From the NCBI GenBank assembly GCA_963851385.1, contig CAWKPE010000027.1, positions 33,310 through 97,309 on the forward strand: a stretch of 64,000 nt of DNA, written 5' to 3'. Below the pieces are notes generated by a model, which ran no database searches, was not told where the DNA came from, and worked only from the letters and a program-made list of their open reading frames with translations. Origin of the DNA: CAWEFA01 sp963851385 (GTDB taxonomy: Bacteria; Bacteroidota; Bacteroidia; Bacteroidales; DTGW01). Below, piece after piece: positions 1 through 7,369 of this stretch; the stretch's first letter is position 1; each line of letters opens with the position of its first letter. The position numbers and the translations under genes were made by a program.

Positions 1-2
1 TA

Positions 3-746
3 TATATGTTTATAGCACTAGGCTTTGTCTATGAAAACCGGCAGAAAATAATATGCAATAAAGTTGATATTAGCATTTCAGATGAAGACATGAACAAGTT
101 TTTAAAGAAAGATGACATTACCAAAGTACTAGATAAATACAAGATAAAAATGATAGGTGCGCCTATCGATAGCATCAATACATTACTGGCTGAAGAATTA
201 ATTAATAACAGCCATGCAGTTCGTTCCACCGCAGCTTACACAACTATCGATGGTAGATTGAATATTAAAGTCGAACAACGAAAACCTATTTTGAGGGTAA
301 CCAATCAAAAACTTCAGAATTATTACCTTGATGAAACAGGCCAACTAATTCCTATGTTAAAGCCATACGCTGCTTATACATTAATTGCCAATGGCTATAT
401 TTCAGAACCTTTCGATGTTACGATTGAACGAAATATTTTCCCCTCAAAAAAAGACACTTTTATCATGCCCAATATTATATACGATTTATATTACGTAGCC
501 AATTTTATAAACAAAGATGATTTCTGGCAGTCGCAAATAGAGCAGATATATGTAAATAAAAAAGGTGAAATGGAATTGGTGCCCAGGGTAGGTTCACATA
601 ATATTGTTTTAGGTAATTCAAACGATTTAGAAATAAAATTCAGAAAACTTAAAGCCATGTATCGTGTATTTAATGATATTGGCTGGAATCAATATAAAAC
701 TATAAATCTAAAATTTAAGGATCAGGTAATTTGTACAAAACGTTAA
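3..746 (+). CDS. ftsQ: Cell division protein FtsQ (5' end outside window)
   Basis: FtsQ is a bitopic inner-membrane divisome protein that bridges early and late division proteins through its periplasmic POTRA and beta domains. Identification rests mainly on position, immediately before ftsA and ftsZ with only 4 bases before ftsA, and on layout: a hydrophobic stub (MFIALGFVYENRQ) followed by a POTRA-like beta/alpha region (residues about 18-75, KVDISISDEDMN onwards) and a beta-rich remainder. The frame is open to the left edge, and the stub is too short for a whole membrane anchor, so the true start lies upstream. FtsQ sequences diverge strongly in Bacteroidota, so synteny carries much of the weight. 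Gene order matches the usual murC-ftsQ-ftsA-ftsZ end of the dcw cluster. Confidence 0.85.
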   Translation, partial: YMFIALGFVYENRQKIICNKVDISISDEDMNKFLKKDDITKVLDKYKIKMIGAPIDSINTLLAEELINNSHAVRSTAAYTTIDGRLNIKVEQRKPILRVTNQKLQNYYLDETGQLIPMLKPYAAYTLIANGYISEPFDVTIERNIFPSKKDTFIMPNIIYDLYYVANFINKDDFWQSQIEQIYVNKKGEMELVPRVGSHNIVLGNSNDLEIKFRKLKAMYRVFNDIGWNQYKTINLKFKDQVICTKR

Positions 747-750
747 AACT

Positions 751-2100
751 ATGATAGAAAAAGATCAAATAGTCGGAGCCATTGACATTGGCACAACAAA
801 GATTGTGACCATGATTGGTAAAATGAATGATAACGGCCGTCTAGAAATTTTATCCATGGCGAAAACCGAATCAAAAGGTGTAAAACGCGGCGTGGTTCAG
901 AATATCGAAGAAACGGTAGCGGCAATTTCCAGAACTGTTCAGGAAGCTGAATTGAAGGCTGGAGAAAAACTACATGAGGTATTTGTAGGTATTGCTGGAC
1001 AGCACATCCGCAGTATTAAAAATCGCGGTTATATAAATCGTGATAGTTACGAAGATGAAATTACCCGCGATGATATCAAGAAACTCGAAAACGACATGCT
1101 TAAAATTCCTACAGAAGTTGGAGAAGAAATTATACATGTAATTCCGCAGAACTATATTGTGGATAACGAAACAGGGGTCAAAAATCCAGTAGGTATGTCA
1201 GGAAAAAGACTTGAGGCAAATTTTCACATTGTAATAGCTCAAATTGCTTCTGCAAAAAACATTGAAAAATGTATAAACCGTGCCGGACTGAAAGTGAAAT
1301 GCTTGATGCTTGAACCTATAGCCTCATCCGAAGCAGTTCTCACCGACGATGAAAAAGAAGCCGGGGTTGCATTGATTGATATTGGTGGTGGTACGACAGA
1401 TATTGCAGTGTTTTATGATGACATTATCCGTCATACTGCAGTTATTCCATTTGGTGGAAATGTGATAACAAAAGACATAAAAGAGGGTTGTGCAATCCTT
1501 CAACGCCAAGCCGAATTACTTAAGGTTCAGTTTGGTTCTGCTTTAGGAGAAATGGCTGAGGATGATAAAGTAGTATCTATTGCAGGTATTGCAGGTCGCG
1601 AACCTAAAGAAATATCTTTTAAAAGCCTGGCTTATATTATCCAATCACGCATGGAAGAAATTTTCGAAGCAATCGCTTTTGAGATTGAAAACTCAGGATA
1701 TATGGACAAATTGAGTGCCGGAATAGTTGTAACAGGTGGTGGAGCAATGCTTAAAAATTTGCCTCAGTTAATTAAATTTAAAACCGGAATGGACGTGAGA
1801 ATAGGTTATCCGAGCGAACATCTGGCAGCTAACGTAACCAATGATGTCAATCAACCTATATTTTCAACTGTGATAGGCTTAATTCTCAAAGGTTTCGAAT
1901 ATTTAAACAAACACAGTGAAATTGCAGTAAACAAAGTGAACAAATCTGAAATAAAAAATGAAATAATTCTCGAAAGTAGAGATGATGTTTCAATTGATCG
2001 TGAAGAATCTAAGACTGAATCTAAAACTAAATCAAATATTTTTGATTCATTCAAAAAAACTTTTAGTGAATTATTCGAAGAAAATGATACAAAAATGTAG
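751..2100 (+). CDS. ftsA: Cell division protein FtsA
   Basis: FtsA is the actin-like ATPase that tethers FtsZ filaments to the membrane. The protein has 449 residues, a normal length for Bacteroidota. Actin-fold signatures are visible: phosphate-1 motif AIDIGTTKI near residue 10, phosphate-2 motif ALIDIGGGTTDIAV near residue 207, and an adenosine motif GIVVTGGGAMLKNL near residue 325. The FtsA-specific SHS2 subdomain (1C) lies between about residues 85 and 165. The last 70 residues are charged (many Lys, Glu, Ser) and end in FDSFKKTFSELFEEN, which could form the C-terminal amphipathic membrane-targeting helix typical of FtsA. It starts 4 bases after ftsQ and is followed by ftsZ, so the three are probably co-transcribed. 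Confidence 0.97.
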   Translation: MIEKDQIVGAIDIGTTKIVTMIGKMNDNGRLEILSMAKTESKGVKRGVVQNIEETVAAISRTVQEAELKAGEKLHEVFVGIAGQHIRSIKNRGYINRDSYEDEITRDDIKKLENDMLKIPTEVGEEIIHVIPQNYIVDNETGVKNPVGMSGKRLEANFHIVIAQIASAKNIEKCINRAGLKVKCLMLEPIASSEAVLTDDEKEAGVALIDIGGGTTDIAVFYDDIIRHTAVIPFGGNVITKDIKEGCAILQRQAELLKVQFGSALGEMAEDDKVVSIAGIAGREPKEISFKSLAYIIQSRMEEIFEAIAFEIENSGYMDKLSAGIVVTGGGAMLKNLPQLIKFKTGMDVRIGYPSEHLAANVTNDVNQPIFSTVIGLILKGFEYLNKHSEIAVNKVNKSEIKNEIILESRDDVSIDREESKTESKTKSNIFDSFKKTFSELFEENDTKM

Positions 2101-2189
2101 ATTAAAATAAATAATAACAGCCTTTTTTTAGAAGTCGTTAAAAGTTGTCAAGAATTCCTTTTATAAAAAAAGGCACAATAAATAAATTT

Positions 2190-3632
2190 ATGAAAGATGA
2201 TTTAATATCCTTTGATTTGCAAAAGCACAAATCATCAATAATAAAAGTCATTGGAGTAGGTGGTGGCGGAAGTAACGCTGTAAACCATATGTATCGTATG
2301 GGCATCAAGGACGTTGATTTTGTGGTATGTAATACCGATGCACAGGCACTAAAAAACAGTCCTGTTCCGGTAAAAATTCAGTTAGGAAATTCTCTTACCG
2401 AAGGTCGCGGGGCAGGAAATAAACCCGACGTAGGCAGACAGGCTGCGATAGAGAACTTGCAAGATGTAATAGATGTATTGTCGTGCAACACTAAAATGAT
2501 ATTTATTACTGCCGGAATGGGAGGTGGAACAGGCACAGGTGCTGCACCTGTTATTGCCAAGGCTGCAAAAGAAATGGGCATACTTACTGTTTCAATAGTA
2601 ACCGTACCTTTCCGTTTTGAAGGTCAGCAAAGAATAAACCAAGCCATCGAAGGTATAAATGAAATAAGAAATTACTCAGATTCGTTGCTCGTAATTCATA
2701 ATGAAAAGTTACGTGAAATGTTTGGTGACCTTAAGCTTTCAGACGCTTTTGCCAAAGCAGATAACGTATTGACTACAGCTGCTAAAGGAATTGCTGAAAT
2801 TATTACTGTTCATGGATACATAAATGTAGATTTTGCAGATGTACAGACTGTCATGAGCGAAAGCGGCGTGGCAATTATGGGTTCAGCAATTGCTGAAGGT
2901 GAAAACCGTGCATTGGATGCCATACAGCAGGCACTTCAGTCTCCACTCCTTAACAGCAACGACATTCATGGTGCTAAAAACATACTTCTTAATATTACAT
3001 CTGGAGAAGAAGAGGTGTCAATGGATGAAGTAGGTATAATTACTGACTTTGTTAATAACACTGTAACTAAAGATGCATTATTGATTTGGGGTACAGGAAA
3101 TGATGTAACTCTCGGGAAAAAGATAAGTGTAACAATTATTGCAACCGGATTTGAATCCAATTCCATACCAGAGTTGTACGGCCGTAAGCGTCAGATTGTA
3201 AATATACCTTTATCTGAAGAGCCACGTAAATCAAATGTTTCCAGTAATATGTTTGAAGGAAAAACGAAGGAGAATTTAGATACTGTTCATCAGCGTACTT
3301 TTGATTTTCCATCAGTTTCCAATGTTTCAGAAACAGATAAAAATTTTGAACTTGATGGTATAGAAGTAAAGATTAATAAATCCAAATCCAAAGAAAGGTT
3401 ATATATTCTAAAAAAGAATCAAACCAGGCAGAAAGAAACAGCTACAAACAAGGAAACGAGCATTATTGAAGATATGGAAAACCAGCCTGCTTTTGTACGT
3501 AAAAAGATAAATATTGATGAACTCAAATCACATTCAGGTCCAGAGATATCCAAGTTCACACTGGTTGATGATGAGGAGAAAAAAATAGTTCTCAAACCTG
3601 AAAATCCTTACTTAAATGATAATGTAGATTGA
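2190..3632 (+). CDS. ftsZ: Cell division protein FtsZ
   Basis: FtsZ is the tubulin-like GTPase that forms the division ring. The N-terminal core contains the glycine-rich VIGVGGGGSNAVNHM segment, the tubulin signature GGGTGTGAAPVIA near residue 111, and a T7-loop-like stretch NVDFADVQTVM near residue 211. The C-terminal third is a long, charged, presumably disordered linker. It holds a QPAFVRKKI segment resembling the conserved PAF[LV]R tail peptide, but here about 40 residues follow it before the stop. I chose ATG at 2190, giving MKDDLISFD, because the homology-like region begins shortly after it. An in-frame TTG at 2145 would add 15 residues that look unconserved. The stop is TGA. It is the third gene of the ftsQAZ run. 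Confidence 0.97.
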   Translation: MKDDLISFDLQKHKSSIIKVIGVGGGGSNAVNHMYRMGIKDVDFVVCNTDAQALKNSPVPVKIQLGNSLTEGRGAGNKPDVGRQAAIENLQDVIDVLSCNTKMIFITAGMGGGTGTGAAPVIAKAAKEMGILTVSIVTVPFRFEGQQRINQAIEGINEIRNYSDSLLVIHNEKLREMFGDLKLSDAFAKADNVLTTAAKGIAEIITVHGYINVDFADVQTVMSESGVAIMGSAIAEGENRALDAIQQALQSPLLNSNDIHGAKNILLNITSGEEEVSMDEVGIITDFVNNTVTKDALLIWGTGNDVTLGKKISVTIIATGFESNSIPELYGRKRQIVNIPLSEEPRKSNVSSNMFEGKTKENLDTVHQRTFDFPSVSNVSETDKNFELDGIEVKINKSKSKERLYILKKNQTRQKETATNKETSIIEDMENQPAFVRKKINIDELKSHSGPEISKFTLVDDEEKKIVLKPENPYLNDNVD

Positions 3633-3724
3633 TTAGAAATGAGAATTATGAATATCGGATACAGATATCAGGATACCAGATGCAAAAAAAAAATTAAGGA
3701 TTCAATAAAACAGAATGATGTAAT

Positions 3725-3757
3725 AAAAAAGGGAATGAACCTTCTCATTCCCTTTAT
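3725..3757 (-). terminator. Intrinsic terminator downstream of tRNA-Pro (possibly bidirectional)
   Basis: An 8-bp perfect stem, GGGAATGA paired with TCATTCCC (3731-3738 and 3745-3752), has a 6-base loop. On the minus strand it directly follows the tRNA 3' end and runs into a T-rich tract (complement of the A run at 3725-3730). On the plus strand it lies about 100 bases after ftsZ and could also stop that transcript, although the T tract there is weak (TTTAT). Confidence 0.7.
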
Positions 3758-3758
3758 G

Positions 3759-3832
3759 TCGGGGTACCTGGACTCGAACCAGGGACCACCTGCTCCCAAA
3801 GCAGGTACGCTAGCCAACTGCGCTACACCCCG
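3759..3832 (-). tRNA. tRNA-Pro (anticodon TGG)
   Basis: Read on the minus strand, the 74-base sequence folds as a complete cloverleaf. The acceptor stem is CGGGGTG against TACCCCG (one G-T pair) with discriminator A; the D arm is GCGC-AGTTGGCTA-GCGT; the anticodon stem-loop is CCTGC-TTTGGGA-GCAGG with anticodon TGG; and the T arm is CCTGG-TTCGAGT-CCAGG. No CCA is encoded. UGG reads proline codons by wobble. It stands alone between ftsZ and the S23-like gene and has its own terminator. Confidence 0.97.
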
Positions 3833-3948
3833 AAACATCTATTTCTTAAGAACTTATTTTCCCTTCCTCAGATGGGATTAAACCATTATTTTAAAAAAAA
3901 TATATGCCTATTTAACTTCTTTATCAGGATAAATTATTCCTATCAAAA

Positions 3949-4305
3949 TTAATTTTTTGCAATATAGCTTCGATACATCCCAAGAAGCATCTTAGAAGCT
4001 TGCTCATAGCCATCATAAAATTCTTTATATAATTCTTCAGATAGCATGCCCATTCCTTTTAAAAGATCAATTATTGCAACAGATTCAAAAACACATCCTC
4101 TCGAAAGAGTAAGAAATTCACGCTTTTCTGAATCACTCATACGGCCAGTTCCCTCAACAAGATTTATTAATATGTCAAAGCTTGCCTTTTTCCATTGACT
4201 CATAATGTATTCATCAATAGCAGGTTCAGAAAGCAAAAATTTCTGAACTTTTACATTATGATTCTTTATAACCTGGTAAACTTCTAATTTCTCAAAATCG
4301 AACAT
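3949..4305 (-). CDS. Four-helix-bundle protein (S23/23S rRNA IVP family)
   Basis: This 118-residue, wholly alpha-helical protein matches the S23 or 'four helix bundle' family: an opening MFDFEKLEVYQ segment, the ILINLVEGTGRMSDSEKREFL centre (the family usually reads I..NIAEG.GR.s..e...Fl) and a helical tail with LLKGMGMLSEE. Members were first noticed as ORFs in 23S rRNA intervening sequences of Leptospira, but most, as here, are chromosomal and free-standing; their function is unknown. The ATG at 4305 fits the family start. No operon partner is evident: the nearest minus-strand neighbour is the tRNA. Confidence 0.85.
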   Translation of the reverse strand: MFDFEKLEVYQVIKNHNVKVQKFLLSEPAIDEYIMSQWKKASFDILINLVEGTGRMSDSEKREFLTLSRGCVFESVAIIDLLKGMGMLSEELYKEFYDGYEQASKMLLGMYRSYIAKN

Positions 4306-5032
4306 TAACAGAAATTTTTATTAAGCGATTAGACCTAAATATTCTGAAAACTTGATTTCATAAAGGATCCAACTTCTATTAAAATTTTAACCACACTTTT
4401 TTAAAATCGGGCGCAAGATATAAAAAATGTATTTTATGGCAAAGGAAAAGTGTTTAATTCAAAATAAAAATTAAATAAGCGCTATTTCAGATTTTGATTT
4501 TCATTAATTATTTACTCTTATTTTGAAGTTAAAAATTTTGTCAGAAGTTATCATCACTATTTATTACTAAAGTAGTAATGATATGTTTTTTTGGAATTAT
4601 GTCAAATTTTGCACTAGCTTTTATGCTAAAAAGTATAAGTCCAAAACGGTTTTCTTAATCTGGATTCTCTCGATAAATTAATTCTTTTATTTGAAGTTGT
4701 TTAAAAAAATATACTGATTTAAAACAATATGTCCTAACAATTAAATGTTCATAAATCAGAACTAAACTGAAGTCTTCTATCAAGATAGTCCAATAATCTT
4801 CATCATTGTGTAAAAAATTAAAATCTGCTAATTAGAAAGAATTTTCTATGGTTTTACAGTCTTATGAATCGCAATAGCTACACTTGTTATTTCCATTATA
4901 TACGTAAACTTCTGCAAGTTAGAAAATAGCTATACCCTTTTAGATATAATTATTAGTAATTTATTTGTAAATATACCCTTTATGATATACCTTTGAGTAT
5001 TTAATTTTTAATATATTAAAAAACAAAGCATT
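4306..5032. other. Intergenic region with TATACC repeats before the HipB-like gene
   Basis: This is about 725 bases of very AT-rich sequence with no convincing reading frame. Close to the downstream gene, three direct copies of TATACC occur at 4931 (TATACCCTTT), 4972 (TATACCCTTT) and 4986 (TATACCTTT), spaced 41 and 14 bases apart. They end about 40 bases before the HTH gene start, where autoregulatory operators of HipB-type repressors are usually found. The rest shows nothing I can name. Confidence 0.4.
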
Positions 5033-5269
5033 ATGCAAACAGTATTTTCCCGTTTTGTAAAAGACCAACGTAAAAAACTTAATGTTACCCAGAAACAATT
5101 AGCAATTAAAGCTGGCGTGGGTTTGCGATTTATCCGCGACTTAGAACAAGGAAAAAAAACATTGCGGCTTGATAAAGTAAACCAAGTGTTGGAATTATTT
5201 GAACATGAAGCAGGTCCTACCCGCTTGATGGTACGCGTTTATAGGAGAGAAACGGCAATAAATGAATAG
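5033..5269 (+). CDS. XRE-family HTH regulator, HipB-like antitoxin (orphan)
   Basis: A 78-residue protein consisting of one helix-turn-helix of the Cro/CI type (residues about 8-60): LNVTQKQLAIKAGVGLRFI then RDLEQGKKTLRLDKVNQVL. The GVGLRFIRDLEQGKKTLRLDKV pattern is that of HipB-like (y4mF type) regulators, which normally bind operators ahead of their own operon and neutralise a HipA kinase. No hipA follows. An ATG overlapping the stop codon (5262) begins MNRK, a start I associate with the small HipA N-domain gene, but the frame then turns into unrelated sequence and stops after 31 codons. The antitoxin therefore appears stranded. Three TATACC repeats upstream are candidate operators. Confidence 0.8.
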   Translation: MQTVFSRFVKDQRKKLNVTQKQLAIKAGVGLRFIRDLEQGKKTLRLDKVNQVLELFEHEAGPTRLMVRVYRRETAINE

Positions 5270-5357
5270 GAAATCTTTTCCCTCATTTCTCTACACATTA
5301 TGTCGTCTCTTACTTTCATTTCTCTTTGACAAAGTTCAAACCAATACCAAATCATGA
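5262..5357 (+). pseudogene. Possible vestigial hipA N-domain start
   Basis: An ATG overlaps the end of the HipB-like gene (aATGaaTAG), the translational coupling expected for a hipBA pair, with AGGAGA about 12 bases upstream. The frame reads MNRKSFPSFLYTL and closes at 31 codons. Only the first four residues resemble a HipA N-domain start; the rest is hydrophobic and unlike it. I read it as the scar of a deleted toxin gene, but chance cannot be excluded. Confidence 0.3.
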
Positions 5358-5662
5358 ATTTACGATTAAAATACAATTTTATTAATTGTTTCGTTTCAAA
5401 AGCTTTTTATGCTTACGTATGTTAATAATATGTTAAACTTTCAACCTTCCATTTAAATAGTTGTTAATTGATATTATTTAAATTTAAGGATGTTAAATAT
5501 TATTTTTTTTTAAGCTTATCTTTTCAATAATCTTTTGTCATATTTATTTTGTTTGCATTGATAAATTGATAATAGCTCGCTTCAAAATTTAATCCTATTT
5601 TACATGAATGCCTTGTTTTTGTTACGATTTGAAAGTTTTATATAAATTAAAGAATAAAAGGT
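5358..5662. other. Intergenic region ahead of the surface-protein cluster
   Basis: About 300 AT-rich bases separate the hipB remnant from the first exported protein. No coding frame is apparent. A TTTGTTACGATTTG stretch near 5617-5631 is close to, but one base longer than, the Bacteroidota -7 element TAnnTTTG, so I do not call a promoter with confidence. Confidence 0.3.
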
Positions 5663-7348
5663 ATGAATTTCCGTTTTATTATTGTTATATTTATTATGAT
5701 AATATCAATTTCAGTGCGGGCCCAAAATCTGGAGGGAATCGGAAAACAACAACCAGTAACACTTAGCGGAGGGATCATGGCGCAAAGTAGTGCCTATAAT
5801 GCAAGCGGTATCAGTGATCGTAGCCAGCCATTCTCATATATTATTAGCGGTAGTCCAACGATTAGTATTTTTAATAGTTTAACAATACCATTAACTTTTA
5901 CCTTTAGTGAACAGGAAAGGTCGTACAGGCAACCATTTGACCAGTTTGGAATGAGTCCTTATTATAAATGGATTACAGTGTATGCAGGTTATAGGAATAT
6001 TACATATTCGCAATATACGTTGGCTGGTCACACTTTTCTGGGCGCCGGAGTAGAACTTCATCCAGGTATTTTTCGTTTTGGTTTTATTTATGGAAAATTT
6101 AACCGGGCCACAGGTATCGATTCGACTTCTAAGGCATTGCAGCCTTTTACTTACTCTAATAGTGGATTTGCAACTAAAATTGGCGTCGGAAAAGGATCAA
6201 GTTTTCTTGATTTCAGCTTGTTAAAAGCAAAAGACGATAGTACAAGTGAACATCCTACAGGAAATTATGTGGGCCTTGTAACTCCTGCCGAAAATATTGT
6301 CATCGGTGTTAACGGCCAGACCAGGTTCCTGACAAATTTCATATTTTCATTAGAATCAGCCACCAGTCTTTATACCCGTAATCTTGGTGATAAATTTGCA
6401 ATGCATGACAGTGCATCAAATGCAATTGTCAAAATGTTGGAAGGTGCAATTACAACTAATAGTACTACCGAGCATTATAACGCCCTGCAAACTTCGTTGG
6501 GTTATCAGAACAAATTATTCGGATTAAGATTGCAATACAATAGAATTGATCCCAATTATAAATCCATGGGTGCTTATTTTTTCAATAGCGATCTTGAGAA
6601 CATAACTTTTGCTCCTTCTTTAAACATGCTGAATAATAAGTTGAGATTGAATGGAAGTCTGGGATTGCAGCAAGACAATTTAAATAAACAGAAACAATCC
6701 ACCAGTAGCAGGGTGATCGGTTCAGCCAATGCAACAGCCAATTTAAATGATCAGTTCGGATTTGATTTCAGTTATTCAAACTATTCAAACTCGCAACGAA
6801 CACGTACCATATTATTAAAGGACACTTTCAGAATTGCACAAGTATCGCAGAATTTTTCACTAACACCACATTATATAGTTGTAACATCAAATTTTGTCCA
6901 TTCCATAGTGTTTTCAGCCAATTATAATTTGTTTACTAGTTTGGATAACAGCACTAATATTCAAAACAATACCAAAAGTTATGTTCTGTTTTTGAACTAT
7001 CAAATCACTATCATCCCAAAAAATCTGACATTTACTACAAACCTTAATTATACTGATGTGAAAGCTGATTCATTTGAAGAGGGGAACTATGGCCTTACGA
7101 TTGGAATAAATAAGACATTGTTAAAAAGCAAGCTTACTTTGGGGTGGTCAGGTTCGTTTTTAAAGGGAATTAATGGAGGTACAACAGGTTTAATTCTAAA
7201 CCAGAGCGCTAATCTAAGTTACAGGGTGAACAGACACAATAATTTGAGTACTAACTTCAATTTTGTCAATAATCATTCTCAGCACACTGACATAAATCCA
7301 ACATATTCCGAATTCAGAGGAAATATTAGTTACAGGTATATATTTTAA
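5663..7348 (+). CDS. Predicted outer-membrane beta-barrel protein
   Basis: A 561-residue protein with a clear signal peptide (MNFRFIIVIFIMIISISVRAQ). The rest alternates short polar and aromatic stretches typical of transmembrane beta strands (for example LTFTFSEQERSY, FRFGFIYGKF, KLTLGWSGSFL) and ends with an aromatic C-terminus (NISYRYIF), as expected of a barrel inserted by BamA. I cannot place it in a named family. It is the first of four exported proteins on the same strand (5.6-16.6 kb). Only 21 bases separate it from the giant surface protein, so the two are probably co-transcribed, and a role as its outer-membrane partner or anchor is a reasonable guess, not a demonstrated one. Confidence 0.75.
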   Translation: MNFRFIIVIFIMIISISVRAQNLEGIGKQQPVTLSGGIMAQSSAYNASGISDRSQPFSYIISGSPTISIFNSLTIPLTFTFSEQERSYRQPFDQFGMSPYYKWITVYAGYRNITYSQYTLAGHTFLGAGVELHPGIFRFGFIYGKFNRATGIDSTSKALQPFTYSNSGFATKIGVGKGSSFLDFSLLKAKDDSTSEHPTGNYVGLVTPAENIVIGVNGQTRFLTNFIFSLESATSLYTRNLGDKFAMHDSASNAIVKMLEGAITTNSTTEHYNALQTSLGYQNKLFGLRLQYNRIDPNYKSMGAYFFNSDLENITFAPSLNMLNNKLRLNGSLGLQQDNLNKQKQSTSSRVIGSANATANLNDQFGFDFSYSNYSNSQRTRTILLKDTFRIAQVSQNFSLTPHYIVVTSNFVHSIVFSANYNLFTSLDNSTNIQNNTKSYVLFLNYQITIIPKNLTFTTNLNYTDVKADSFEEGNYGLTIGINKTLLKSKLTLGWSGSFLKGINGGTTGLILNQSANLSYRVNRHNNLSTNFNFVNNHSQHTDINPTYSEFRGNISYRYIF

Positions 7349-7369
7349 AAAGAGAAATATTAATTTTTT

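Noticed and set aside
3639..3881. 80-codon plus-strand frame after ftsZ
   Set aside because: It runs through the minus-strand tRNA-Pro and its terminator, and its composition is not protein-like.
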